Source of the DNA: an uncultured Lachnospiraceae bacterium
Lineage (GTDB): Bacteria > Bacillota > Clostridia > Lachnospirales > Lachnospiraceae
Length of the DNA: 64,000 nt
Assembly: GCA_910587765.1 (NCBI GenBank)
Contig: CAJUNR010000017.1
Coordinates: forward strand, 1-64,000
Direction: 5' to 3'
This document shows, piece by piece, positions 33,549 through 41,797 of this stretch. The notes below the pieces were generated by a model that did not search any database, was not told where the DNA came from, and saw nothing but the letters and a program-made list of their open reading frames with translations. Both the position numbers and the translations under genes were made by a program. The first letter of the stretch is position 1; every line of letters begins with the position of its first letter.

Positions 33549-35078
33549 TTATTTCATGGACGCTACCCGGTCAAATTCCCGCTGAATCTCTTCGGACGGC
33601 GCTTTGGTCGCCAGACTGACGGCAACATTGACCGCAAGCGCCACGAGAAACGCCGGAAGCAGTTCATAGATTCCCAGTATTCCGCCCATGGGCCGCACCA
33701 GGAATTTCCACACGAAGACCATCACGCCGCCGCTGATCATTCCTGCCAGCGCCCCCTGAAGATTGGAACGCTTCCAGAACAGCGCCAGCAGCACCAGCGG
33801 CCCGAAGGAAGCGCCGAAGCCTGCCCACGCGAAGGACACGATCTGGAAGACCGAACTGTTGGAATCGCGCGCGATGAACATGCCGATCACTGAAATCACC
33901 AGCACCGTAATCCGCGCCACCAGCATCCCCGTCTTCTCATCCATGTCTTTTACAAACACTTCTTTAAGAATGTTCTGAGAAGCGCTCGAAGACGCCGCCA
34001 GAAGCTGCGAGTCCGCCGTAGACATGGTCGCCGCCAGGATGCCCGCGAGGATCACGCCCGCCACAAGCGCCGCCAGCACGCCGTGCTGAGAGATCAGATC
34101 GGCGATGGTGATAATAATCGTCTCCGAATCTTCCAGAGCCGGAATGGAACCGACCCTGGTCATGGCATTGCCGATGACGCCGATGAAGATCGCCACCGCC
34201 ATGGAGATGACGACCCATACGGTTGCCACTCTTCTGGAGAGATCCAGTTTCTTCGCATCCTCAATTGCCATAAAACGCAGCAGCACATGCGGCATGCCGA
34301 AGTAGCCAAGCCCCCAGGCCAGCATCGAGGCGATGGTGAGCGCGCCGTAAGGAGCCGCCGTGCCGGTCGCCGGGTCGTGAATCTGAACGAGGCTGAAATA
34401 TCCGGCCATGGATTCCGCATTGTCGATGACCGCGCCGAAGCTTCCCACGTTCTGAATGCCGAAACCAAAGACCACGATAATGGCGATCGTCATGATGATG
34501 CTCTGCAGAAAGTCCGAGGTGCTTGCCGCCAGAAAACCGCCCAGCGTCGTATAGGCGACGATTACAATCGCACTGACGATCATGGCTGGCACATAGTCCC
34601 AGCCGAAAAGACTCGAAAAGAGCTTTCCGCAGGCCGCAAAGCCGGAAGCCGTATAGGGGACAAAGAAAATGATGATTAAAACGGCCGCGATCACCGAGAG
34701 TACTTTCTTCTCGTCCCGATAGCGGTTGGAGAAGAACAGGGGCAGCGTCGTGGAATTGCGGCACTCATGGGTATAGTGGCGGAGTCTTCTCGCCACGACC
34801 AGCCAGTTCACATAAGTGCCGATGGCAAGCCCGATCGCGGTCCATGCCGCGTCCGCCAGTCCGGTCATATAGGCGACGCCCGGAAGGCCCATCAGAAGCC
34901 AACTGCTCATATCCGACGCCTCGGCGCTCATGGCCGTGACAAACGGTCCCAGTTTCCTTCCTCCAAGATAAAAATCTTCTGTCGTACGGTTCTTTTTCGC
35001 CAGAACCACACCCATGCCGACGACCACTGCCAGATAGGCGAGGATCGCGATCAGCATTAATACGCTTGTAGATGTCAT
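33549..35078 (-). CDS. putP: Sodium/proline symporter
   Basis: Sodium-coupled importer of the SSS family, 509 residues with 12-13 membrane helices. PutP hallmarks: the N-terminal TEDFYLGGRKLGPFVTAMSA, then SAEASDMSSWLLMGLPGVAY in helix 2, and the sodium-site segment AGILAATMSTADSQLLAASS. A TetR-type regulator is encoded just upstream on the same strand; a direct link is not shown. Promoter at 35146-35174, own terminator. Confidence 0.9.
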   Translation of the reverse strand: MTSTSVLMLIAILAYLAVVVGMGVVLAKKNRTTEDFYLGGRKLGPFVTAMSAEASDMSSWLLMGLPGVAYMTGLADAAWTAIGLAIGTYVNWLVVARRLRHYTHECRNSTTLPLFFSNRYRDEKKVLSVIAAVLIIIFFVPYTASGFAACGKLFSSLFGWDYVPAMIVSAIVIVAYTTLGGFLAASTSDFLQSIIMTIAIIVVFGFGIQNVGSFGAVIDNAESMAGYFSLVQIHDPATGTAAPYGALTIASMLAWGLGYFGMPHVLLRFMAIEDAKKLDLSRRVATVWVVISMAVAIFIGVIGNAMTRVGSIPALEDSETIIITIADLISQHGVLAALVAGVILAGILAATMSTADSQLLAASSSASQNILKEVFVKDMDEKTGMLVARITVLVISVIGMFIARDSNSSVFQIVSFAWAGFGASFGPLVLLALFWKRSNLQGALAGMISGGVMVFVWKFLVRPMGGILGIYELLPAFLVALAVNVAVSLATKAPSEEIQREFDRVASMK

Positions 35079-35145
35079 ACTTTATTCTCCCTCTCATCCT
35101 AATATTATTCTGCTGAAAAATCATTGTTTTCACGCACTGTTTTGC

Positions 35146-35174
35146 ATTTTAGCACAATTTTGAATGGGATGCAA
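35146..35174 (-). promoter_or_regulatory. Promoter of putP
   Basis: TTGCAT (35169-35174), 17-base spacer, TGC-TAAAAT extended -10 (35146-35151) on the minus strand, between tetR stop and putP. Confidence 0.65.
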
Positions 35175-35238
35175 TACAGAGTAAAGTACAGACTTCGTTC
35201 TGGTATAGCTGTTCAGATCCTTGCTGCCCGGACGCCCG

Positions 35239-35823
35239 TCAGGATTTCAGACTTCGGATCATCAGTGGGAGTTTCCTGCGCGCTTCCTCCGCCAGAGAAT
35301 ACTCTCCCTTTCTCAGGCACCATTCGTATAAGAGCGCCCGCTCGCACATGGCGTAGTAATGAACCATCTCGCTGACGCTCAGGTCCTGGGTCAGTTCTCC
35401 CCGTTCTCTTCCACGGGCTATAATTTTGCGCAGCAGCTTATAATAGGTGCGCGCATGGTCCAGAAGAGGTTTCTCCCCCCGGGTCGTGAGCTGGGTGGAA
35501 TAGAGCCTGGCCAGGAGATCGAGGTTGATGGATTCTTCAATCATGGTCAGCAGTTCCTGATTCAGATACAAAAGCACCTCGTAGCAGTCCGCATCCTCGG
35601 GAATCCCCGGCTCCAGCTCCTCGTATTTCTCATCCATCATATAGGCAAGGGAGCCGAGAAGCGCATCCTTTCCCTCAAAATAATGATAAAAGGAGCCCTT
35701 GGACGTCCCGGATTCCTCAATGATTTCCTCGATGGTCGTATCTTCATAGCCCTGTTCGTAGAACAGTTTCCATGCCGCCGAGACGATTTTGCTCTTGGTT
35801 TTTTTCTGATTCTTCTTCGCCAT
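35239..35823 (-). CDS. TetR-family transcriptional regulator
   Basis: DNA-binding repressor type, 194 residues. The N-terminal helix-turn-helix reads KIVSAAWKLFYEQGYEDTTIEEII followed by SGTSKGSFYHYFEGKDALL, a textbook TetR_N domain; the remaining 130 residues are the ligand-binding dimerisation part. The ATG at 35823 is used because GGAG sits 8 bases upstream. It lies 49 bases after hydF and before putP, all on the minus strand. Ligand and targets unknown. Confidence 0.9.
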   Translation of the reverse strand: MAKKNQKKTKSKIVSAAWKLFYEQGYEDTTIEEIIEESGTSKGSFYHYFEGKDALLGSLAYMMDEKYEELEPGIPEDADCYEVLLYLNQELLTMIEESINLDLLARLYSTQLTTRGEKPLLDHARTYYKLLRKIIARGRERGELTQDLSVSEMVHYYAMCERALLYEWCLRKGEYSLAEEARRKLPLMIRSLKS

Positions 35824-35872
35824 GCCTGACACTCCGTTTCCTGTACAATCAAAAATTCTCCCGGGCCTTTGG

Positions 35873-37081
35873 TTACTCCGAAAATTCCGCCAGAAGATGC
35901 GGGAACATGGAGACGCTGCGTTTCAAAATTCCATGAATGTGCGCGATCGCCACTCCGTAATTGGTCATGGGGACGCCCTGGTCGGCGGCGCATTTCATGC
36001 GGTAACGAACTTCCCGTTCATTCAGCATGCAGCCTCCGCAGTGCAGTACCAGCGCGTACGGGGACAGATCTTCCGGAAATTCCGTACCGGAGCAGAACGC
36101 GAAAGAAAGGTCTTTCTTCGTGTACTCCCGAAGCCACCGCGGCAGCTTCACGGTGCCGATATCCTCGCATTGTCTGTGATGCGTGCAGCCCTCGGCGACC
36201 AGAACCCGGTCTCCGTTCCCGAGACGGTTGATCGCCGCCGCCCCCGGCACCGCGTAATCAAGGATTCCTTTGTACCGCGCCATCAAAATCGAAAAAGAGG
36301 TCAGCGGAATATGCCCGGGCGTATCTTTCGAAACCCGGCCAAAAGCCTGGCTGTCCGTCACCACGAGGGCGGGAGCCCTCCCCAGCGTGGCCAGCGTCTC
36401 CGGAAGCTCCGTCTCCTTCACGACGACCGCCATCGCCCCGGCGTCGATCACATCCCGAATCGCCTGCTGCTGGGGCAGGATCATCCGCCCTTTGGGAGCC
36501 GCCGAGTCGATGGGCGTTACCAGCACCACATAATCCTTCGGCCGGATCAGATCCGCCACCAGACGTACCCCGCTCTCCTCCGGCGCCAGCGCGCCCAGAC
36601 GCTCCTTCAGTTCATGAATCCCGGTTCCTTCTTTCGCGCTGACGTACAGCTCCTCCGGCGTCTCCCCGGAAACCGCCCTTTCTCCCAGAAGATCCGATTT
36701 ATTGCAGACGACCAGACAGGGAATTTCCTTCTCCCGGAACAGCGTCAGCAGCTCCTCCTCGCAGGCGCCTTTCCCCGCCTGCGCGTCCACCACCAGCACG
36801 GCGATATCCGTCTTGTTCAGCACCTGCTTCGTCTTCCTCACCCGCAGTTCTCCCAGGCTCCCTTCATCGTCATAGCCGGGCGTGTCGATCACCACCACCG
36901 GTCCCAGCGGCAGCAGTTCCATCGACTTGAGGACCGGATCCGTAGTCGTTCCCTTCGTATCCGAAACGACCGCCAGTTCCTGTCCGGTCACTGCGTTCAC
37001 CACGCTGGATTTCCCCGCGTTCCTTCTGCCAAAAAAACCGATATGTACCCGGGCGGATGCGGGTGTATCATTTAATCCCAT
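35873..37081 (-). CDS. hydF: [FeFe]-hydrogenase H-cluster maturation GTPase HydF
   Basis: Scaffold that assembles and delivers the 2Fe subcluster of [FeFe]-hydrogenase together with HydE and HydG. 402 residues: GTPase domain with P-loop GRRNAGKSSVVNA, DTPGYDDEG and NKSD; a dimerisation domain; and the iron-sulphur ligands CTHHRQCEDIG and HCGGCMLN near the C-terminus. This combination is diagnostic. hydE, hydG and the hydrogenase itself are not in the window. Implies fermentative hydrogen metabolism. Promoter is an extended -10 at 37150-37158. Confidence 0.96.
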   Translation of the reverse strand: MGLNDTPASARVHIGFFGRRNAGKSSVVNAVTGQELAVVSDTKGTTTDPVLKSMELLPLGPVVVIDTPGYDDEGSLGELRVRKTKQVLNKTDIAVLVVDAQAGKGACEEELLTLFREKEIPCLVVCNKSDLLGERAVSGETPEELYVSAKEGTGIHELKERLGALAPEESGVRLVADLIRPKDYVVLVTPIDSAAPKGRMILPQQQAIRDVIDAGAMAVVVKETELPETLATLGRAPALVVTDSQAFGRVSKDTPGHIPLTSFSILMARYKGILDYAVPGAAAINRLGNGDRVLVAEGCTHHRQCEDIGTVKLPRWLREYTKKDLSFAFCSGTEFPEDLSPYALVLHCGGCMLNEREVRYRMKCAADQGVPMTNYGVAIAHIHGILKRSVSMFPHLLAEFSE

Positions 37082-37149
37082 ACAGGTTCTCCTTCCCTGC
37101 GTGCCTTTTTCGGCGCGCCTCTTTTTTCCTGATTTTTAAATACGGTTTC

Positions 37150-37158
37150 ATTATAGCA
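37150..37158 (-). promoter_or_regulatory. Extended -10 promoter of hydF
   Basis: TGC-TATAAT on the minus strand about 70 bases before hydF; no good -35 at standard spacing, as is usual for extended -10 promoters. Confidence 0.6.
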
Positions 37159-37208
37159 CGAATTTTCGGTCCGTGCTTCATTACTTTTCACACCCCACGC
37201 CGGTTTCA

Positions 37209-37348
37209 GCCGGATACGGGCAGATCATCCTTCCAGACCCATTGAAGGGCGCCGGTCCTTAGGCGCGGTCTTTCACGCGCCTTAGTACCGCTGCGTCCCT
37301 TCATTAAGCGCAAGCGGGGTTTGGAAGGATGATCTGCCCGCATCCGGC
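37209..37348. repeat. 140-bp near-perfect palindrome upstream of glnN
   Basis: Outer arms of 32 bases (37209-37240 and 37317-37348) match as inverted repeats at 30 of 32 positions; inside are further nested stems (TGAAGGG/CCCTTCA and GGCGCG/CGCGCC). Neither strand has a T-tract after it, so it is not an ordinary terminator. It lies between divergent hydF and glnN, ahead of the glnN -35 box. Only one copy is seen in the window. Confidence 0.85.
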
Positions 37349-37385
37349 GTCCGGGTGGCATGGGTATGCGGAGCAAAAATTTTTC

Positions 37386-37414
37386 TTGTACTTTTCCGGC
37401 GGATATTGTATGTT
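37386..37414 (+). promoter_or_regulatory. glnN promoter
   Basis: TTGTAC (37386-37391), 17-base spacer, TATGTT (37409-37414); 40-base leader to the glnN ATG. Confidence 0.65.
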
Positions 37415-37454
37415 AATGGTATCTGTTCACAGGAACTGGAGAAAGGAATTATTT

Positions 37455-39578
37455 ATGGAAAAATATTCGGAATACAGTCACTCGATCATGGACATCTTCG
37501 GGATAAACGTCTTTAACGACAAGGCCATGCGTCAGTACCTCCCGAAGAGCATCTATTATGAACTCCGGAAAACCATCGAAGGAAGAAAAGAACTGGACCC
37601 GGCCATCGCCGACGTGGTAGCCGCCGCCATCAAAAAATGGGCCATCGAAAAAGGCGCCACCCATTATACGCACTGGTTTCAGCCCCTGACCGGTTTCACA
37701 GCGGAGAAGCACGATTCCTTTATCACGCCGCCCAAGGAGGACGGTTCCGTTCTCATGGAATTTTCCGGCAAAGATTTGATCAAGGGCGAACCGGACGCTT
37801 CCTCCTTCCCCTCCGGAGGCCTGCGCGCCACGTTCGAGGCAAGAGGCTATACGACCTGGGACTGCACGTCTCCCGCCTTTGTCCGCGAGGACGCGGCGGG
37901 TGCGATTCTCTGCATCCCCACCGCGTTCTGCTCTTTTACCGGAGAGGCGCTCGATCAGAAGACGCCGCTTCTGCGCTCCATGGAAGCCATTCAGGAGCAG
38001 GCGCTGCGGGTGCTGCGCCTGTTCGGCAATACGACCGCCCGCAAAGTCATCCCCTCCATCGGCGCGGAACAGGAATATTTCCTGATTGACCGGCAGAAAT
38101 ACCTGCAGCGCAAAGACCTGATCTATACCGGCCGGACTCTTTTCGGCGCCATGCCGCCCAAAGGACAGGAACTGGACGACCATTATTTCGGCACCATCCG
38201 CCAGCGGATCGCCGCCTATATGCGTCAGGTCAACGAGGAATTATGGAAAATGGGCGTCCCCGCCAAAACCCAGCACAACGAAGTGGCTCCGGCCCAGCAC
38301 GAACTGGCGCCCATTTATGCCGAGGCCAACGTGGCCGCCGACCACAACCAGATTATGATGCAGACTCTGAAAAGAGTGGCCAGCCAGCAGGGCCTGGTCT
38401 GCCTGCTCCACGAAAAACCTTTCGCGGGCGTCAACGGTTCCGGCAAACACAACAACTGGTCGCTGACCACGGACGACGGGCAGAACCTGCTCGACCCGGG
38501 ACGCCGGCCCCACGAGAACAAACAGTTTCTTCTGATTCTGGCATGTGTTCTGAAAGCAGTGGACACGCATGCGGACCTGCTCCGGGAATCCGCCGCCAAC
38601 GTGGGCAACGATTACCGTCTGGGAGCCCACGAAGCGCCTCCCGCCATCATCTCCGTCTTTCTCGGAGAACAGCTCGACGACGTGCTGCAGCAGCTTTTAA
38701 GTACCGGAAACGCCACCCACAGCTCAAGGGGCGGTACCCTGCATACCGGCGTCAAAACCCTGCCGGATGTGATCAAGGACGCTACGGACCGGAACCGCAC
38801 TTCGCCTTTTGCGTTTACCAGCAATAAATTCGAGTTCCGCATGGTAGGTTCGCGGGATTCCATCTCCCACTCCACCGTGGTCATCAACACCATTGTGGCG
38901 GAAGCGCTGGCGGACGCCTGCGATATTCTGGAACAGGCGGAAGACTTTGAGCAGACGCTCCACGATCTGACCATTCAGTACATCGCCGAGCACCAGAAGA
39001 TCATCTTCGGCGGCAACGGCTATTCCGAGGAGTGGGTGGCGGAGGCAGAGCGCAGAGGACTGCCGAATCTGCGTTCCATGATCGATGCCATCCCCGCGCT
39101 TACAACGGAAAAATCCATCCGGATGTTTGAACGGTTCCGCGTATTCAGCGAATCCGAACTGCATTCCCGGGCGGAAATCAAGTATGAGAGCTACAACAAA
39201 GCGCTGAACATCGAAGCGCTGACCATGATTGACATGGCGGTGAAGCAGATCATCCCGGCAGTCATCGGATACACCGGCACCCTCTCCGGCATCATTCAGT
39301 CGATGAACGCCATCGGAGTCAAACCGGTCGTCCAGACCGAACTGCTCACGGACATCACCAGACTGCTCGAAGAAACCAGCGGCGCGGTCGGCATCCTCAG
39401 ACAGCTCGCGGAAGAAGCCGTCGGCATCGCTGACAACAAAACCCGGGCGCATTTCTATCATGATTATGTACACCCCGCCATGGAAGCCCTCCGCCGTCCG
39501 ATTGACCGGCTGGAAATGCTGGTGGATAAAGAAGTATGGCCCATGCCTTCCTACGGGGATCTGTTATTTGAGATCTGA
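37455..39578 (+). CDS. glnN: Glutamine synthetase type III
   Basis: Makes glutamine from glutamate, ammonia and ATP. The 707-residue length is that of GSIII, far longer than GSI (about 450). Family blocks are present: SFPSGGLRATFEARGYTTWD, GAEQEYFLIDRQ, NEVAPAQHELAPIYAEAN, GSGKHNNWSL and FRMVGSRDS. The ATG at 37455 follows GAAAGGAA and is much better than the longer upstream reading that runs through the palindrome. The 3' end overlaps the convergent MATE gene by 15 bases. With gdhA nearby this gives both ammonia-assimilation routes. Confidence 0.95.
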   Translation: MEKYSEYSHSIMDIFGINVFNDKAMRQYLPKSIYYELRKTIEGRKELDPAIADVVAAAIKKWAIEKGATHYTHWFQPLTGFTAEKHDSFITPPKEDGSVLMEFSGKDLIKGEPDASSFPSGGLRATFEARGYTTWDCTSPAFVREDAAGAILCIPTAFCSFTGEALDQKTPLLRSMEAIQEQALRVLRLFGNTTARKVIPSIGAEQEYFLIDRQKYLQRKDLIYTGRTLFGAMPPKGQELDDHYFGTIRQRIAAYMRQVNEELWKMGVPAKTQHNEVAPAQHELAPIYAEANVAADHNQIMMQTLKRVASQQGLVCLLHEKPFAGVNGSGKHNNWSLTTDDGQNLLDPGRRPHENKQFLLILACVLKAVDTHADLLRESAANVGNDYRLGAHEAPPAIISVFLGEQLDDVLQQLLSTGNATHSSRGGTLHTGVKTLPDVIKDATDRNRTSPFAFTSNKFEFRMVGSRDSISHSTVVINTIVAEALADACDILEQAEDFEQTLHDLTIQYIAEHQKIIFGGNGYSEEWVAEAERRGLPNLRSMIDAIPALTTEKSIRMFERFRVFSESELHSRAEIKYESYNKALNIEALTMIDMAVKQIIPAVIGYTGTLSGIIQSMNAIGVKPVVQTELLTDITRLLEETSGAVGILRQLAEEAVGIADNKTRAHFYHDYVHPAMEALRRPIDRLEMLVDKEVWPMPSYGDLLFEI

Positions 39579-40901
39579 CCCCTGTTTCCAGACTCCCGTT
39601 CTGTAAAACAGGATGGACAGGGCGGTGGCAATGCTCCACCCGACAGGCCATGCGCACCAGATTCCCAGGTAACCCAGCCACCGGGAAAGGAGCACCGCCA
39701 GCGCCACGCGCAGAATCAGATCCGTAAAAGTAGAAGTCATAAACTGTTTCATCATCCCGGCGCCGCGGAGGATTCCGTCCGCCGCCAGTTTCACGGACAC
39801 TACCAGATAAAACGGCGCCACGATGTACAGAAAACGGGTTCCCGACTGCAGCGCCAAACCGGAGGGCTCGTCCATAAAGATCCGAATCAGGCTTCCGCCG
39901 GCCAGAAGATATACCAGCGCGATGGGGACGCACAAAAGCCACACCATCTTGACCGCCGCCCGGAATCCGTCCTTCACGCGCGAAGGAAGACCCGCGCCCA
40001 GATTCTGCGCCGTATAATTGGAAACTCCGTTTCCCAGCGTTGTCAGTGACGTTATAACCAGATTGTTCAGTTTGACTGCCGCCGAGTATCCGGCAATCAC
40101 GCCGGCCCCAAATCCGTTAATCACTCCCTGAATGACGATATTTCCGACGGATATGAAGCTCTGCTGGAGGATGCTCGGCACGGCAATCATGGCGATCCGC
40201 TTCAAGAGCCGTGCGGAAAAAAGCACGGGCTTTTCTTTGGTCCGAATTCCGGACAGCCGCTTTCTCACTACCGCAACCGCCAGAATGCAGCTCACTCCCT
40301 GACAGAGGAACGTCGCCCAGGCAACTCCGGCCACTCCCATCCGAAAGACGGAGACAAACAGAATGTCCACCGCGATGTTGGATGTCGAGGATGCCGCCAG
40401 AAATAGAAACGGTGTCCTGGAGTCCCCCAGCGCGGAAAAGATCCCGTTCGCCACATTATAAAACAGTAAAAAAGGGAATCCCCAGATATAAATGTCCAGA
40501 TACAGTCTGGAATCTGCAAAAATCGTATCTGGTGTCCGGATCAGCCGCAGCAGACCTCCGCATCCGAGAACGCCCGCCAGCACCAGAACCACGCACAGAA
40601 CGGCGCTGGCAATCATCGAGGTGGAAACTGCCGTCTTCATTTTCCCATATTCTCTGGCACCAAACAACTGAGAGACGATCACAGAACATCCGATGTTGCA
40701 CCCAAAAGCAAACGCGATGAAGATCAGCGTGATCTCATAGCTGTTACCCACAGCCGCCAGCGCATTTTCTCCGATAAATTTCCCCGCCACAAAGCTGTCC
40801 GCGATATTGTATAACTGCTGAAAAAGAATGCTTCCAAACAGCGGAACGCAGAATTTCCACAGAACCGCTTCCGGCTTTCCGACCGTTAAATCCTTGTTCA
40901 T
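39564..40901 (-). CDS. MATE-family efflux protein (second copy)
   Basis: A 445-residue MATE exporter. Opening KPEAVLWKFCVPLFGSILFQQLYNIADSFVAGKFIGENALAAVGNS matches the NorM/DinF-like group, and the second half begins near ARLLKRIAMIAVPSILQQSF. It is clearly distinct from the exporter at 16809. Start at 40901 follows GAGGAG. Transcribed towards glnN with overlapping stop regions and no terminator between. Substrate unknown. Confidence 0.92.
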   Translation of the reverse strand: MNKDLTVGKPEAVLWKFCVPLFGSILFQQLYNIADSFVAGKFIGENALAAVGNSYEITLIFIAFAFGCNIGCSVIVSQLFGAREYGKMKTAVSTSMIASAVLCVVLVLAGVLGCGGLLRLIRTPDTIFADSRLYLDIYIWGFPFLLFYNVANGIFSALGDSRTPFLFLAASSTSNIAVDILFVSVFRMGVAGVAWATFLCQGVSCILAVAVVRKRLSGIRTKEKPVLFSARLLKRIAMIAVPSILQQSFISVGNIVIQGVINGFGAGVIAGYSAAVKLNNLVITSLTTLGNGVSNYTAQNLGAGLPSRVKDGFRAAVKMVWLLCVPIALVYLLAGGSLIRIFMDEPSGLALQSGTRFLYIVAPFYLVVSVKLAADGILRGAGMMKQFMTSTFTDLILRVALAVLLSRWLGYLGIWCAWPVGWSIATALSILFYRTGVWKQGSDLK

Positions 40902-40940
40902 AATTTTTCTCCTCTTTTCCCGTATTTTTTCATCTTCCAC

Positions 40941-40969
40941 ATTATACCTTCCGCAGACCGATTTGAAAA
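40941..40969 (-). promoter_or_regulatory. Promoter of the second MATE gene
   Basis: TTTTCA (40964-40969), 17-base spacer, perfect TATAAT (40941-40946) on the minus strand. Confidence 0.65.
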
Positions 40970-41085
40970 GTACGCCGCGCCCTCAAGCGCCCCGGAGACG
41001 CTGTGTTTTCCCCGCTCCCGACGCCGGACTCCCGTTTCTTTTTTAGCAGAATCTTAACATTTTTTGTTTTTTTTGCTAAAATCTG

Positions 41086-41114
41086 CTGACATTTTCCTTC
41101 AGATCATGTATACT
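41086..41114 (+). promoter_or_regulatory. Promoter of the small lipoprotein gene
   Basis: CTGACA (41086-41091), 17-base spacer, TATACT (41109-41114), in an AT-rich stretch. Predicted leader of about 125 bases before the ATG at 41246. Confidence 0.75.
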
Positions 41115-41121
41115 GTCTCTA

Positions 41122-41245
41122 ACACCAGCAGGTAACCGCCGTATTGATATGGCGAATCTGCACAAGCTGCATATTTCTATCACCCGTACAGGGAGACTCC
41201 GTCAGAGAGCCGTCCTGGCCAATTGTCACAGGAGGGACTAAATTC
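41122..41245 (+). promoter_or_regulatory. Structured 5' leader of the small lipoprotein gene
   Basis: Two alternatives are visible for the CCTG at about 41210. It can pair with the upstream CAGG at about 41187, or, as TCCTG, with CAGGA that overlaps the AGGAGG ribosome-binding site. A separate hairpin GCCGTAT/ATATGGC lies near the 5' end. I do not recognise a known riboswitch family. Function as a regulatory leader is inference. Confidence 0.4.
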
Positions 41246-41374
41246 ATGAAAAAAATTTTAGTTTTGTGTTTATGTGCAATGTTACTTACAGGTTGCGACA
41301 GCAGTACGAATAGAAATATGGGGTCAGGGTTCGGGTTCGGAGCCGTAGCCAGCATCCAGGAAGCCGTTGTATAG
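41246..41374 (+). CDS. Tiny lipoprotein, 42 residues
   Basis: Sequence opens MKKILVLCLCAMLLTGCDSS: a basic start, a hydrophobic core and a clear lipobox LLTGC, so it should be lipid-modified at Cys17. The mature part would be only 26 residues, with a glycine/phenylalanine segment GSGFGFGAV. AGGAGG lies 10 bases before the ATG and a good promoter precedes it. The mature part matches no family I know. In some Gram-positive bacteria lipoprotein signal peptides are processed into signalling peptides; nothing here proves that. Confidence 0.6.
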   Translation: MKKILVLCLCAMLLTGCDSSTNRNMGSGFGFGAVASIQEAVV

Positions 41375-41461
41375 GAACACTGCCCTGCATCCGCATCAAA
41401 TCACAGACCAAACATCACCCCGGCATCATGAGAACACATACAGAAAAGGGAGGTGCTGTTC

Positions 41462-41608
41462 ATGCGTAGGGATTGTAAAGACTGCAGGTATTGCAGCGAC
41501 CGCAACAGGAACCGATGGAGAAGCTTCATCTGGTGTCATTTTCACCAAACTATAGTCGAGTCCAGCAGGGCGAGACAATCCTGCGCACTCTGGCGCCGCG
41601 CTCTTTGA
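41462..41608 (+). CDS. Possible small cysteine-rich peptide
   Basis: A 48-residue reading opening MRRDCKDCRYCSDRNRNRWR, with three cysteines spaced CxxCxxC and further Cys and His residues. GGGAGGT is placed 7 bases before the ATG. Against it: the same bases in another frame give a smooth hydrophobic reading (GIVKTAGIAATATGTDGEAS), no family is recognised, and its end lies in a GC-rich hairpin (41592-41619). It could be coding, or the stretch could be a structured RNA. Confidence 0.25.
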   Translation: MRRDCKDCRYCSDRNRNRWRSFIWCHFHQTIVESSRARQSCALWRRAL

Positions 41609-41660
41609 CAGGCGGCGCCGGATTCCGCAGGTCCACACAGGAAGAGCGGCCCTTCTTTTC

Positions 41661-41756
41661 TGTGCAATCGAGCAGGGAAGATTTATTTTCCCCTACTCGC
41701 GCACCGGGCGTCCGTCAGCTTGCTGACAATTTTCCTTAGGCGCCCGTATGCATAAA
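41661..41756. repeat. Double-hairpin dispersed repeat, copy C
   Basis: The most diverged copy. Stem 1 is GAGCAGGG...CCCTACTC, stem 2 is GGGCGTCC...GGCGCCC enclosing GTCAGC/GCTGAC, ending in GTATGCATA. Compared with copies A and B, the fourth pair of stem 2 has changed from T-A to C-G on both sides, which supports a selected or recently copied paired structure. It abuts the gdhA terminator. Confidence 0.88.
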
Positions 41757-41791
41757 AACACCCCGGAACGCCTCTGTTTCCGGGGTTTTTT
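41757..41791. terminator. gdhA terminator (bidirectional)
   Basis: Stem ACCCCGGAA / TTCCGGGGT with TTTTTT on the plus side and GTTTTT on the minus side, just past the gdhA stop codon. Confidence 0.88.
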
Positions 41792-41797
41792 CTCTGT

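Noticed and set aside
41122..41245. Known riboswitch (c-di-GMP, fluoride, guanidine, ZTP, SAM) before the tiny lipoprotein
   Set aside because: None of the conserved cores of these classes could be recognised; retained only as an unassigned structured leader.
41367..41555. 62-codon frame continuing after the tiny lipoprotein
   Set aside because: Starts at a TTG overlapping the lipoprotein stop, has no ribosome-binding site, and conflicts with another small frame.
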